In this document: positions 26,153 through 35,571 of the stretch, piece by piece
How the letters are laid out: each line of letters begins with the position of its first letter
Position numbering within the stretch: position 1 is the stretch's first letter
Assembly (NCBI RefSeq): GCF_014650875.1
Contig: NZ_BMVU01000023.1
Location: forward strand, 62,001-126,000
Length of the DNA: 64,000 nucleotides
Reading direction: 5' to 3'
Origin: Streptomyces minutiscleroticus
Lineage (GTDB): Bacteria > Actinomycetota > Actinomycetes > Streptomycetales > Streptomycetaceae
The notes under the pieces: generated by a model
The model's input: only the letters and a program-made list of their open reading frames with translations
Told to the model about the DNA's origin: nothing
Databases searched by the model: none
Translations under genes and position numbers: made by a program

Positions 26153-29100
26153 CGGGCCGCCTTCGGCATGGCGGCCGTGACGTCCTCGGGGAGCAGCACG
26201 CGCAGGTCGTCCAGGGTGGGCGCGGCCAGCGAGCTGAGCCGTCCGGCCTGGCGGGTGACCATCGACTCGACCACCTGGCGGGCCAGGCGGGCGTTGCCGA
26301 AGGAGCGGTCCCGGGGCAGCGAGTCGAAGTACTCCCGCAGCAGCGGTCCGGTGCCGGGCCCGCACTCGTAGCCCATGGCGGAGGCCTGGGTCCGCACGAT
26401 GGTGACCAGCTCCTCGGAGGTGTAGTCGGCGAAGCCGATCCGGCGCGGGAAGCGGGAGGCCAGACCGGGGTTGGAGGCGAGGAAGCGCTCCATCTCGTCG
26501 GTGTAGCCGGCGACGATCACGACCACCTCGTCGCGGTGGTCCTCCATCAGCTTCAGCAGCGTGTCCACGGCCTCCTGGCCGAAGTCGTTGCCGCCGCCGC
26601 GCGGGGTGAGGGTGTACGCCTCGTCGATGAAGAGCACACCGCCGCGGGCCCTGTCGAACACCTCGCGGGTCAGCTGGGCGGTGTGGCCGATGTACCGGCC
26701 GACCAGGTCGGCGCGCGCCGCCTCGACCAGCTGCCCGCGCTGCAGGATGCCGAGCTGGCTGAGGATCTCCCCGTAGAGGCGGGCGACCGTGGTCTTGCCG
26801 GTGCCTGGCGGGCCGGTGAAGACCAGGTGGTGGCTGAGCGAGGGCACCGGCAGCCCGGCGGCGGCGCGGTGGCGGGCGGTGGTGATGAGGTTGACCAGGT
26901 CGGTCACGTCGCGCTTGACCTCGGCCAGGCCGACCATGTCGCCGAGGCGGGTCAGCGGGTCGTTGTCCGGGGAGGCGTCCTCGGCGGCCTTCGCGGCGGC
27001 GGTGGCGGAGACGTCCTCCGGCAGCAGCAGCCGCAGATCGCGCTCACCGACCTGCGGCAGGGAGGCGAGCCGGACCGCCTGCCGGTCCACCATCTCCTCG
27101 AACACCCCGCGCGCCGCGCGGCCGTTGCCGAAGGTGGCGTCCCGGGGCATCGCCTCGAAGTGCGCGGCCAGCGCGTCCGCCGTGCCCTCGCCCAGCTCGT
27201 ACTGGTGCTGGTTGCACATGTTCTCCATGATCGCGACCAGCTCGGGCACGGAGTAGTTCTGGAACTCCACGGTCCGCGAGAAGCGCGACGCCAGACCGGG
27301 GTTGGAGGCGAGGAACTTCTCCATCTCGTCGGTGTAGCCGGCGACGATCACGACCACGTCGTCGCGGTGGTCCTCCATCAGCTTCAGCAGCGTGTCCACC
27401 GACTCGCGGCCGAAGTCGGCGCCGCCGTGGCCGCTGTCCGCGGTCAGGGTGTACGCCTCGTCGACGAACAGCACGCCGCCGAGCGCCTGCTGGAAGGTCT
27501 CGGTGGTCTTGATCGCCGTACCGCCGACGATCTGCGCGACCAGGTCGGCGCGCGAGACCTCCACCAGGTGCCCGCTGCGCAGCGAGCCCAGCTCGGCCAG
27601 GATCGCCCCGTACAGGCGGGCGACGGTGGTCTTACCGGTACCGGGCGGACCGGTGAAGACCAGGTGCCGGCTCATCGGCGGGGCGGACATGCCGAGCTGC
27701 TCGCGGCGCTGGGCGAGCTGCGTCAGGTTGACCAGCGTGCGCACCTGCTCCTTGACGTTCTCCAGACCGATGAGCGCGTTGAGGGCGCCGAGCGGGCCGT
27801 CCTCCCGGTCCGGCGGCGGCGCGTCCGCGGCCCCGGAGCCGGCCGGGTCGGTGTTCTCGGCGCTGCCGGTGCCCCAGGCGTCCCGCTTGCCGTTGCCGGT
27901 GCTGCTCAGGCCCTCCACGGCGAGCCGCTCGCCGGGCGCCGTCTGCACCAGGCCGCCGCCCTCGTTCTCCCGGGCGGTGCAGTTCACCAGGGACACCGGC
28001 GAGGTGGACTCCACGCGGAAGCCGTCCGCGGTGCCGCCGGCGACCTCGCAGCCGTTGAGCGAGGCGAGCGCGCCCTCGCGGAGCAGGACGCCGTGGCTCT
28101 GGGGGGTGAGCACCGTCGTGCGGCTGGCGGTCAGCTCGCCGCCCCCGTCGACCACCACGCCCTCCTCGCCGGATCTCTCCACGCGGAAGTCGCGGACGGT
28201 GACGTTGCCGCCGTTCTCCACGACCAGGCCGTGCGTGGCGGTGTCGGAGACCCCGCCGCCGGCCAGGTACAGGGTGCTGCCGGAGGCCACCCGCACACCC
28301 GCGCCGTTCGGCCGGACGACCTCGCAGTCCTCGACACGGCCGCGGGCGTCCCTGGTGGCCGCGATGCCGTCGCCGGAGGGCTCTATCAGGCGGGCCCGGC
28401 GCAGCAGCGGGTTGGCGCCGCCGCGCACCGCGACCGCGGGCGAGCTGCCGATCACCTCCAGGCGGTCCAGCTCGGGCGCCGAGTCCTCCTCCAGGAGCAG
28501 TCCGGTCTCGGTGCAGTCGCGCACCGTCAGGCCGGTCAGCGCCGGGGAGGCGGCCCCGGCCACCCGCAGGGCCACGCCCTGCGCGCTGTCCACCCAGCAG
28601 TCCTCGAAGGTGCCGCGCGCCCGGTCGGTGACCACCACGCCGTGGCCGCGGGTGCGCGAGACGCGGCAGCGGCGCAGCACCGGGTCGGTGCCCGCGGCCA
28701 GGGCGATGCCGTTGCCGGAGGCGCCGGTGACCCGGACGTCCTCCAGCGTCGTACGGCCCGCGCTGCTCAGGTGCACGCCGGTGCTGGTGTCGTGCACGAC
28801 GGTGCGCACCACCGACAGGGAGGAGTTCTGCTCCAGGGCGAGGGAGGGCTTGTCGGTGGAGGAGATGTCGCAGTCCTCGACGGTGCCGCGGGCCTCGCCG
28901 TTGGCCAGCAGGCCGTTGCCGCGGGCGTCGCGCACGGTGCAGCCGCGGACCCGCGCGTCGCCCTGCTCCGCGATGACCAGACCGCTGGTGCCCAGGTGCT
29001 CCAGGGTGCAGGACTCCACGGTGGTGGGCGTGGTCGAGGTGACCACGATGCCCGCGCCCTGCGGGTTGCTCACCCGGCAGTCGCGCAGCGCGAGGGAACC

Positions 29101-29463
29101 GGTGCCCCCCGCCAGCATCGCGGTCCAGGCGGAGCCGATGACCTCGCAGCCGTCCAGCGCGGCCTGCCCGCGCCGCACGTCCACGGCCGGCAGCTCGGGG
29201 TCGCCGCCGCGCAGGGTCAGCTCGGAGAGCATGACGGCGTCGGCGCGCAGCGCGAGCACACTGCCCGTGCGCGGCCGGATCTCCACGGTGCCCCGCCCTT
29301 CGGCGGCGGTGAGGGTGACCCGGGTGTGGATCACCAGGTTCTCCGCGTACGTCCCCGACCGGATGCTGATGAGCGCACCGGTCCGGGCCGCAGCGAGTGC
29401 CTCACCGATCGTCCGGTAGCGGTCCCGGTCCCCGGGACCGACCGTCAGTACCTGGCGCGACAC
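26149..29463 (-). CDS. Beta-helix / tandem AAA+ fusion, EccA-like
   Basis: A 1104-aa cytosolic protein. Residues ~1-510 form a right-handed parallel beta-helix with about twenty ~23-residue turns of pectate-lyase type. Two CbbX/EccA-type AAA+ domains follow, each with GPPGTGKTTVARLYG (~604 and ~886), a Walker B GGVLFVDEAYTLT or GGVLFIDEAYTLT, and sensor regions VVIVAGYTDEME. EccA ATPases act on ESX substrates or their chaperones, but mycobacterial EccA has a TPR N-terminus and one AAA+ module, so this is a different build. The GTG at 29463 follows AAGGAGG by 7 nt, far better than the upstream ATG at 29499. Coupled to mycP by GTGA overlap. Confidence 0.92.
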   Translation of the reverse strand: MSRQVLTVGPGDRDRYRTIGEALAAARTGALISIRSGTYAENLVIHTRVTLTAAEGRGTVEIRPRTGSVLALRADAVMLSELTLRGGDPELPAVDVRRGQAALDGCEVIGSAWTAMLAGGTGSLALRDCRVSNPQGAGIVVTSTTPTTVESCTLEHLGTSGLVIAEQGDARVRGCTVRDARGNGLLANGEARGTVEDCDISSTDKPSLALEQNSSLSVVRTVVHDTSTGVHLSSAGRTTLEDVRVTGASGNGIALAAGTDPVLRRCRVSRTRGHGVVVTDRARGTFEDCWVDSAQGVALRVAGAASPALTGLTVRDCTETGLLLEEDSAPELDRLEVIGSSPAVAVRGGANPLLRRARLIEPSGDGIAATRDARGRVEDCEVVRPNGAGVRVASGSTLYLAGGGVSDTATHGLVVENGGNVTVRDFRVERSGEEGVVVDGGGELTASRTTVLTPQSHGVLLREGALASLNGCEVAGGTADGFRVESTSPVSLVNCTARENEGGGLVQTAPGERLAVEGLSSTGNGKRDAWGTGSAENTDPAGSGAADAPPPDREDGPLGALNALIGLENVKEQVRTLVNLTQLAQRREQLGMSAPPMSRHLVFTGPPGTGKTTVARLYGAILAELGSLRSGHLVEVSRADLVAQIVGGTAIKTTETFQQALGGVLFVDEAYTLTADSGHGGADFGRESVDTLLKLMEDHRDDVVVIVAGYTDEMEKFLASNPGLASRFSRTVEFQNYSVPELVAIMENMCNQHQYELGEGTADALAAHFEAMPRDATFGNGRAARGVFEEMVDRQAVRLASLPQVGERDLRLLLPEDVSATAAAKAAEDASPDNDPLTRLGDMVGLAEVKRDVTDLVNLITTARHRAAAGLPVPSLSHHLVFTGPPGTGKTTVARLYGEILSQLGILQRGQLVEAARADLVGRYIGHTAQLTREVFDRARGGVLFIDEAYTLTPRGGGNDFGQEAVDTLLKLMEDHRDEVVVIVAGYTDEMERFLASNPGLASRFPRRIGFADYTSEELVTIVRTQASAMGYECGPGTGPLLREYFDSLPRDRSFGNARLARQVVESMVTRQAGRLSSLAAPTLDDLRVLLPEDVTAAMPKAAR

Positions 29464-29934
29464 GCGCGGACCTCCTTGCTTCGTCGGCGTCTTGGGCATG
29501 GCCCCCGCTCTCGCCGGGGGCCGTGTGTCGGCGAGCCGACGGTGTCATCATGCCGCGCCCGCGGCGCGGGGCGGGAAGGGGGAGCGATGGTGCGGGGGCG
29601 CCCGGTCAGACGCTCCTCCGCAGGGTGCCGGTGCCCGGGCGGTTCCCCGGCCGTGGCCGGGCCCCGCGGCCGTGACCGGCGTCCACGACGCGGACCGCAC
29701 CGCCGGAGGCGGACCACCGCCTCCGCCCGCCGGCGCCGTCGCGGTCCTGTGCTCCCGCCCCCTTGCCGTCGCCGAAGCCGCCCGGTACGCCGGGGCGGCG
29801 GTCCGGGAGACGACTGCGCGGGGACACGGGGGGAACGGGGGACGGGCCCGGAGCCGAACCGGCGCACCGGCCGTCCCCGGCGCCGGACTCCGCACGCGCG
29901 GCCCGCGGGACGGGGAACTGCTGTGCCGAACGCG
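29464..29934. other. Gene-free stretch
   Basis: About 470 nt between the EccA-like gene and the SseB-like gene. The open frames here are Arg/Pro/Ala-rich in every reading and match nothing I recognise. It carries the SD for the EccA-like gene at its left end and probably that gene's promoter. Nothing else seen. Confidence 0.45.
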
Positions 29935-30753
29935 TCACGGAGTCCTCCCTGAGGTGCGGGGCCGGGGTCCGGTGGGGCCGCCGGTCCGGTCCGCGGCGGT
30001 GGCCCCGCCCTGAGGGCCGGTACGGTCCTCCGCGCCCGAGGAGGCGGTGTCCTCCGCCGCCGCACCGTCCTCCGCCGCGCCGTCCGGCCCGTCCACGGGA
30101 CCGGGAAGGCTGTCCGCGGGAACGAGCAGGGGGGCCGCGGCCCCGGCGTTGACCAGCAGCAGGGTGCCGGTGCCGCTCACGGAACGGGCCAGCTCCCGTG
30201 CGGGAAGGGTGTCATGGTGAAGTGCCGCGGACATGAACTCGTGTTCCGGCGAGGTGAACACCGGCACCACCGGCGCCCCGTCCCGCCCGGCGGCCGTGAG
30301 GGGCCCTCCGGCCGGTCCGCGCACCACGGTGACCTCCGCCTCCGCGAGCGCCGCGAGCGCCTCGTCCACCGTGCCGTAGCCGGTGGCGGCCCGCTGCGCC
30401 GCCGCGTCCACCGGGTCGGTCGGCTCGGGCCAGCCGAGCACCCGCGCCGAGGGCCGGTACTCCGGGTTGGCGCGGTAGGTCCCGACGCCCCCGCTCTCGT
30501 CGGACCGCCACTCTCCCAGCACCGCCCACTCCGGCGGCGTGCGCTCCTCGGTCCACTCCGGGTCCACCACTCCGATCCAGTGGCCCGGAGCCCGGCGGGC
30601 GGCGGCCCGCACGGCCTCGGGTATCTCGGGGGAGTCGGCGTCCTCGTGGGCACCGGAGGCGGGCGCCTCGGGCGCGGCGGCCTGTTCCGCATCGGACAAC
30701 GCGACCGGGGCGCCAGGTCTGGCCTCTTGCTGTTCTCCGGGCCGCATTTCCAC
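29935..30753 (-). CDS. T7SS-associated protein, SseB-like
   Basis: A protein of about 270 aa of the family found beside Streptomyces ESX loci. The conserved core (residues ~55-190) reads GHWIGVVDPEW, EWAVLGEWRSD, YRPSARVLGWPEPTDPVDA and ATGYGTVDEAL, followed by an SseB-like alpha/beta part. The first ~50 and last ~70 residues are disordered, Ala/Glu/Gly-rich. Start is uncertain: GTG at 30753 or ATG at 30747, both weakly served by upstream purines. It points the same way as the EccA-like and mycP genes but is 470 nt from them. Its role in secretion is unknown; it lacks any visible catalytic motif or membrane segment. Confidence 0.85.
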   Translation of the reverse strand: MEMRPGEQQEARPGAPVALSDAEQAAAPEAPASGAHEDADSPEIPEAVRAAARRAPGHWIGVVDPEWTEERTPPEWAVLGEWRSDESGGVGTYRANPEYRPSARVLGWPEPTDPVDAAAQRAATGYGTVDEALAALAEAEVTVVRGPAGGPLTAAGRDGAPVVPVFTSPEHEFMSAALHHDTLPARELARSVSGTGTLLLVNAGAAAPLLVPADSLPGPVDGPDGAAEDGAAAEDTASSGAEDRTGPQGGATAADRTGGPTGPRPRTSGRTP

Positions 30754-31213
30754 CTGAACTCTTGGGTCCGTACGAATGCTCGGTGCCGAACGGCATGCTC
30801 ACACGCCGACACTGATCAGTCGGGAGCCAACAGGATGCCACACGAGCCCCGTCCGTGGGCGTCCGGGCAGGGCCCGAAATCGGGCGCCCGCGTGCCCTTT
30901 CACGGTCCGGCCCGGGGACGTTCCGGGAGCAGTGAGGCGCGCCCGGACAAAGTGACGGAACGATTCAGCCGACCTTTGGCACGGGAACGGCCGGGGGCGC
31001 CGGGAGCGGTTCGTCATGTGGGACGGACGGGGCCGCCGGTGGTGGCGGCAGGGCGTTCGCCGGAGCCTATGACGACGATCCCGACAGTGTGTCCGGCGCT
31101 GCTCGGGTACAGCCTGCTGCACCCCGGATCAGGGTGCGCGCGGGAGTGAGGCCGGCGGTGCCGCGGTGCTGTTCTTGGGGCACGGAGAAAAATCTTGAGC
31201 GAAGGAGCCTCCG
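30754..31213. other. Divergent intergenic region
   Basis: About 460 nt between the leftward SseB-like gene and the rightward CPBP protease gene. It contains a short palindrome ACTGATCAGT near 30811-30820 but no supported gene. Promoters for both flanking genes must lie here. GAAGGAG at 31200-31206 is the SD of the protease gene. Confidence 0.45.
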
Positions 31214-32140
31214 ATGACCCTGCAGGCGCCCGGCGTCGACGTCGGACAGCCGCCGCACCAGCCGGCGGAACACCCCGGGACCGGCGTGCGGGCCCTCCTC
31301 CGCCGCCGGCCCCTCACCTCCTTCTTCACGCTGGCGTTCGCCCTGAGCTGGATCGCCTGGACCCCCTACGTCCTGTCCCGGAACGGCCTGGCGGCATGGG
31401 ACCTCACCTTCCCCGGCGGGCAGCTCGGCAGCCAGCTCCTGGGCGTGCTCCCCGGCGCCTACCTCGGCCCGATCGCCTCGGCCCTGCTGGTCACCGCGGC
31501 CTGCGACGGCCGTGAGGGGCTGCGGGCCTGGCGCCGGCGGATGACCAAGTTCCGCGTCAAGTGGACCTGGTACGCCGTGGTCCTCGTCTCGGTGCCGGCC
31601 GTGCTGACCGCCGCCACCTCGGTCCTGACCGGCCGGGCCCCCGCGGTCCCGCCCGTGGCCGTCCTGGCCGCCTTCCTGCCCGGCCTGGTGCTCCAGATGG
31701 TCACGACGGGCCTCGCCGAGGAGCCCGGCTGGCGCGAGTTCGCCATGCCGCGCATGCAGGACCGGTACGGGCCGGTGACCGCGACCCTCTTCGTCGGCGT
31801 GCTGTGGGGCGCCTGGCACCTCCCCCTGTTCCTCACCGAGTGGGGAGGACCCGGGCGCGACGCCTTCACCGTGCTCGAGTTCCTGGTCACCGTCGTCGCC
31901 TTCAGCTTCGTGATGACCTGGATCTTCAACCGCACCGGCGGGAGCATGCCGGTGGTCATGCTGTCCCACGTCAGCGTCAACAACTTCGTGTCCGTGGCCT
32001 GGACGGACGTGTTCCCGGACGCCGGCCCCGGCTACTCCGGGCACGCGTTCCTGCTGGCCTCGGTGGTGGCCGCCGCCGTCGTCCTGGCCGCCACGCGCGG
32101 CCGCCTCGGACTCGCGAGCCCCACGCCCCGGTCCCACTGA
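31214..32140 (+). CDS. CPBP-family intramembrane glutamic protease
   Basis: A 308-aa membrane protein with about eight hydrophobic helices. The CPBP (CAAX protease/Abi) motifs are present: EEPGWREF (paired Glu, residues ~173-180), GAWHLPLF (His ~203) and LSHVSVN (His ~258). Such enzymes cleave within the membrane and in bacteria are linked to peptide maturation, immunity or stress signalling; the substrate cannot be told here. The ATG at 31214 has AAGGAG 6 nt upstream. Monocistronic by spacing. Confidence 0.9.
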   Translation: MTLQAPGVDVGQPPHQPAEHPGTGVRALLRRRPLTSFFTLAFALSWIAWTPYVLSRNGLAAWDLTFPGGQLGSQLLGVLPGAYLGPIASALLVTAACDGREGLRAWRRRMTKFRVKWTWYAVVLVSVPAVLTAATSVLTGRAPAVPPVAVLAAFLPGLVLQMVTTGLAEEPGWREFAMPRMQDRYGPVTATLFVGVLWGAWHLPLFLTEWGGPGRDAFTVLEFLVTVVAFSFVMTWIFNRTGGSMPVVMLSHVSVNNFVSVAWTDVFPDAGPGYSGHAFLLASVVAAAVVLAATRGRLGLASPTPRSH

Positions 32141-32208
32141 GCCCACCGCCCGCGAACGACTCCGCGCGGCACGCGAGTTGGTGATTTCGGTATGGGTACG
32201 CGGCTGCT

Positions 32209-32214
32209 TATGAT
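32209..32214 (+). promoter_or_regulatory. Candidate -10 element for a leaderless transcript
   Basis: TATGAT ends 7 nt before the ATG at 32222, so transcription would begin at or next to the start codon. No SD precedes the ATG. No convincing -35 at 16-19 nt spacing was found. Confidence 0.5.
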
Positions 32215-32221
32215 CTTGGTC

Positions 32222-32587
32222 ATGACTGCGCAGAACTCCGAGAAGCCGCCCTCCCGCAAGCAGAGACTCCAGGAGAAGCAGCGCCGCCAGCTCTCGGTGG
32301 TCGACACCGTGGACAAGGCCGAGGGCAAGGTCCGCAAGGCGGAGGCGGAACTCGCCGTGGCCGTCGCCGAGGCGGTGCAGGTGTTCGGTGGTGAGGAGGC
32401 CGCGTCCGAAGGGCTCGACATGTCGGTCGAGGAGATCCGGCGCTTCCTCGGCATGGTGGGGGGCGAGTCGGACGACGACGGTGACGACTCCGACTCCGAC
32501 GCCGACAACGAGACCGACTCAGACGCCGACGAGTCCGACAGCGCCGCCGAGGCCGAGGACAAGAAAGCGGAGCTCGTCACCGCCTAG
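32222..32587 (+). CDS. Small acidic-tailed protein, possibly leaderless
   Basis: A 121-aa protein: a basic start (KPPSRKQRLQEKQRR), an amphipathic coiled coil (~20-60), then a very acidic Asp/Ser/Glu tail (~80-115). No known domain recognised. The frame opens further upstream at 32192, but that gives an odd hydrophobic leader. The ATG at 32222 sits 7 nt after a TATGAT -10-like element and lacks an SD, as expected for a leaderless mRNA, common in Streptomyces. The acidic tail resembles those of small chaperones or nucleic-acid mimics, but that is only a resemblance. Confidence 0.7.
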   Translation: MTAQNSEKPPSRKQRLQEKQRRQLSVVDTVDKAEGKVRKAEAELAVAVAEAVQVFGGEEAASEGLDMSVEEIRRFLGMVGGESDDDGDDSDSDADNETDSDADESDSAAEAEDKKAELVTA

Positions 32588-32749
32588 TGCCGTGGCCCGT
32601 TCGACCGGCGGCGGTGCCGTCGCCCTGTCCGGCATCGCGGCCGCCCTCGCGCACACCGCCAAGCGGTTCCTGCGGGGTGGCTGAGGGTGAGCGAGGGCGG
32701 GTGGCGAGCCGGTCGGCGGCGCGGCGATGCGGCGTTGAGAGGTGTACGA

Positions 32750-32798
32750 GCGTGAGGGGCCCTGGTGGGCGGTAACCGCCCACCAGGGCCCCTCACGC
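32750..32798. terminator. Perfect bidirectional terminator
   Basis: Perfect 24-bp arms at 32750-32773 and 32775-32798 with a one-base loop. It lies between the convergent small acidic protein gene and the wall-anchored haem-region gene and can stop transcription from both sides. Confidence 0.92.
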
Positions 32799-32827
32799 GC
32801 ACATGTCGTGACTGCCGTCGGCTCCGG

Positions 32828-35485
32828 CTAGCTCCGCCGGGCCGTCCGGGCGCGCCGGCGCAGGTACCAGCCCGCCGCCGTGAGCAGGGCGGCCGCGCCC
32901 GCCACCGTGCCGAGGGCCGCGCCGGTGGAGGCGAGGCTGCCGCCGGTGGTGCCCGTGGCGGACGTACCGGCCGTGCCGCCGCTCGCGCCGGAGGCCGAGC
33001 CGCTGCCGCCGGTCGAACCGCCGTCCGTGCCGGCCGTACCTCCGGTGCCGCCGTCCGCGCCGCCCGTACCGCCGTCCGTGTCGTCCGTGTCCACCGGGTC
33101 CTGGCCGACGAAGCCGACCGGGACCTTCACGTCCTGGGAGCGGTCGCCGGAGAGGGTGTGGTCGGCGCGGGTGGCCAGGACGCACTTGGCCTCGAAGCAG
33201 TCGGTGTACTCGTCCCGGGCGTCGACGGTCAGCTCGACCGAGAAGGTGCCGCCGTCGCCGTACGGGGTCGCCAGGTCCTCGCCGTAGTCCGGCGGGTTCG
33301 AGGAGATCCACGCCGAGCTGTGCGAGCCGCCGGTCATGTCGACGCCGCCGATGCACGGGGAGGGCAGTTCGCCCTCGCCGTTGTCGACGCAGAGGGCGAC
33401 GTAGATCCCCTTCTCCACGTCGTAGCCGGAGCCGGTGACCTTCAGGGTCTGGTCCTCGGTGGCCAGGTCGTTGACCGGGGTGACGGTGAGCTTCTGGCCC
33501 TCGGCGCCGGTGACGGTCTTCGTGCCGGAGGGGCCGGACGGGTTCCCGCCGCCGTCCCCGCCGGTGCCGCCGCCCGTGCCACCGTCGTCGGGCTCCTCCA
33601 CCGTGAGCGTGACGGGCGCCGTGCGGGTCCTGCCGGCCTCGTTGGCGAACTCGGCGCGGTACCGGTAGCCGTCCTGGGCCGCCCGTGCGGTGAAGGCGTA
33701 CGCGTTCTCCGTCGCGCCCTCGATCGCCTTCCAGGTCTGGCCGCCGTCGGGACTGACGCTCCAGCCGACGGTGGGCTCCGGGGTGCCCTCGGCGGCGGCG
33801 ACGAGGGTGACCTCGTCACCGGGCGCGACCGTCCGGTCCGTGGGGGACCGGGTGACCTTCGGGGACATCCGCAGGTCCAGCTTGGTGATCACGGCCTCGG
33901 CGGGGCCGGCGACGTAGACCGTGGTACCGCCCTTGGACACCGCCACGGTGGCCCTGCCCAGCTGGGCGTGGTTGCCCGGCAGGTCGGCCTGCCGGGCGGC
34001 CTCGGCGAAGGTGGTGGTGTCGTACACCCCGAGGTGGCCGACGTTGTCGGCGCCGCTGCCGGTGTCGCCGCTGTCCTGCCAGACGACGAAGGCGCGCCCG
34101 GTGGCGGTGTCGAAGGCGACGTCCGCGGCCCGGTCGGGGCCGGAGACGGTCTTCAGGAGCTCGGCGGCCGGGTCGTAGACCAGCACCGAGTCGCCGCTGC
34201 CCACCCAGACGTTGCCGGTGGCGGGGTCGGTCTCGGCGAAGTCGACGATCCCGGAGGGCAGGTCGGCCGTCGCGGTGACGGTGAAGGAGTCGGTGCCGGA
34301 GGTGTCGACGCGGCGCAGCAGCCCGCCGGAGCCTCCGGCGGACCAGGCGGCGTCGCGGGCCGCGTCGACGCCGAGCACGGAGCCGCCGTCGAGGGTGACC
34401 GTGCGCCGGACCGTGCCGGTGGCCGTCTCCACCTCGGAGAGCGTGGCGCCCTGTGCGACCAGGGCGGTGGCGGCCTCGGTGCCCGGGCCGACGCCGGTGA
34501 CGGTGGAGCCGGTGAGCCACACGCCGGCCGCCTGCCGGTCGCCGTCCTTCGCGGTGCCGATGCCGCGCAGCGGGTAGTGGAAGACGACGCCGTCGCCGGC
34601 GAGCGGCCCGCCGAGCAGGGAGACGGCCCGGGCGGCCGGGGCGCCGTTGCTTCCGGGGGCCTGGGTGAGGTGGCTGAGGACCCTGCCGTCCGCGGGGTCG
34701 AGGGCGTACAGGCCGCGCTCGTCGACGTCGCCGGTGTCGACGACGTTCTCGGAGCCCGCGTACAGCTTCCCGGACTCCGGGTGGAGCAGGAGGTCGCGCA
34801 CCTTGCCCGCCGTCGTGAACTCGGCCGACTTCACATAGCTCACGGTGCCGGGCGGCACGTCCACGCCGTCGCCGCCGTCGCCCCCGCCGGGCTCGCGGCC
34901 CTCGAAGGCGACGGGCACGCGGACGTCCTGGGAGCGGTCGCCGGCGTTGCGGTGGTCGACGCGGGTGACGACCGCGCAGGCGACCTGGGTGCAGTCCAGG
35001 CCGGTGTCCTCGGCCTTGGCCTCGATCCCGACGTCGAAGGTGCCGCCGGCGCCCCAGGTGACGGCGAGGTCGCCCTCGTGGACGTCGCCCTCGGGGACGA
35101 TCCACTGGGAGGAGCCGCCGGTCCCCGTCTGGTCGGCGCCGCCGATGCAGGGGGTGGGGATGCGGCCGTCGCCGTTGTCCTTGCACAGGGCGACGTAGAC
35201 GGACTTGGTCGCGTCGTAGCCGCTGCCGGTGACGCGGAGCGTCTCGCCGTCGGGGTCGAGGTTCGCGGTGGCGGAGACGGTGAGCCGCTGGCCGTTCGCG
35301 CCGAGCCCCGTCCGCGGCGTGTCGGAGGCCTGCGCGGCCGTGCCGGTGGTGACGGCGGCCGCCGCGGCGGCCACCAGGGCGGCGGCGCCGAGGAGCGCCG
35401 CGGGGCGTCTGTGCCGGGGTCGCGCCGCGCCGGACGGCGCGGGCCGGCCCGCCGCGTCGTCTCTCACGGAGTTCATGGAGGGCAT
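32828..35485 (-). CDS. Wall-anchored protein with two neocarzinostatin-like domains
   Basis: An 885-aa surface protein. After a signal peptide (~25-50) comes a neocarzinostatin-like beta-sandwich (~60-200; VTGSGYD, paired Cys in an ALC...PTPC loop and a DCTQVAC loop). A beta-propeller-like middle (~210-560) has repeated 'GxVWVGSGDSVLVYD' type strands. An Ig-like domain (~570-660) and a second neocarzinostatin-like domain (~690-810) follow. The C-terminus is an LASTG sorting motif, a membrane helix and RRRAR, the class E (LAXTG) sortase signal. Start ATG 35485 follows GAGGA by 7 nt; the longer open frame upstream is the shadow of the preceding gene. It lies 86 nt after a small relative behind an iron box. 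Probable role: surface ligand capture, likely haem. Confidence 0.85.
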   Translation of the reverse strand: MPSMNSVRDDAAGRPAPSGAARPRHRRPAALLGAAALVAAAAAAVTTGTAAQASDTPRTGLGANGQRLTVSATANLDPDGETLRVTGSGYDATKSVYVALCKDNGDGRIPTPCIGGADQTGTGGSSQWIVPEGDVHEGDLAVTWGAGGTFDVGIEAKAEDTGLDCTQVACAVVTRVDHRNAGDRSQDVRVPVAFEGREPGGGDGGDGVDVPPGTVSYVKSAEFTTAGKVRDLLLHPESGKLYAGSENVVDTGDVDERGLYALDPADGRVLSHLTQAPGSNGAPAARAVSLLGGPLAGDGVVFHYPLRGIGTAKDGDRQAAGVWLTGSTVTGVGPGTEAATALVAQGATLSEVETATGTVRRTVTLDGGSVLGVDAARDAAWSAGGSGGLLRRVDTSGTDSFTVTATADLPSGIVDFAETDPATGNVWVGSGDSVLVYDPAAELLKTVSGPDRAADVAFDTATGRAFVVWQDSGDTGSGADNVGHLGVYDTTTFAEAARQADLPGNHAQLGRATVAVSKGGTTVYVAGPAEAVITKLDLRMSPKVTRSPTDRTVAPGDEVTLVAAAEGTPEPTVGWSVSPDGGQTWKAIEGATENAYAFTARAAQDGYRYRAEFANEAGRTRTAPVTLTVEEPDDGGTGGGTGGDGGGNPSGPSGTKTVTGAEGQKLTVTPVNDLATEDQTLKVTGSGYDVEKGIYVALCVDNGEGELPSPCIGGVDMTGGSHSSAWISSNPPDYGEDLATPYGDGGTFSVELTVDARDEYTDCFEAKCVLATRADHTLSGDRSQDVKVPVGFVGQDPVDTDDTDGGTGGADGGTGGTAGTDGGSTGGSGSASGASGGTAGTSATGTTGGSLASTGAALGTVAGAAALLTAAGWYLRRRARTARRS

Positions 35486-35571
35486 GGAGGGTTCCTCACT
35501 CGTGGGTGCGCCCCGCACCCGGGGGACGCCGGAGCGGCCGGGCCCCGTGACGGGCCCGGCCGGCGGAACGG

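Noticed and set aside
26536..29952. 1138-residue + strand frame
   Set aside because: Antisense to the beta-helix/AAA+ gene; composition is that of a reversed GC-rich gene.
29445..30065. Several Arg/Pro-rich frames between the EccA-like and SseB-like genes
   Set aside because: No SD, no domain and biased composition; treated as non-coding.
33816..35186. 456-residue minus-strand frame rich in Arg and His
   Set aside because: Out-of-frame reading inside the 885-aa anchored protein gene.
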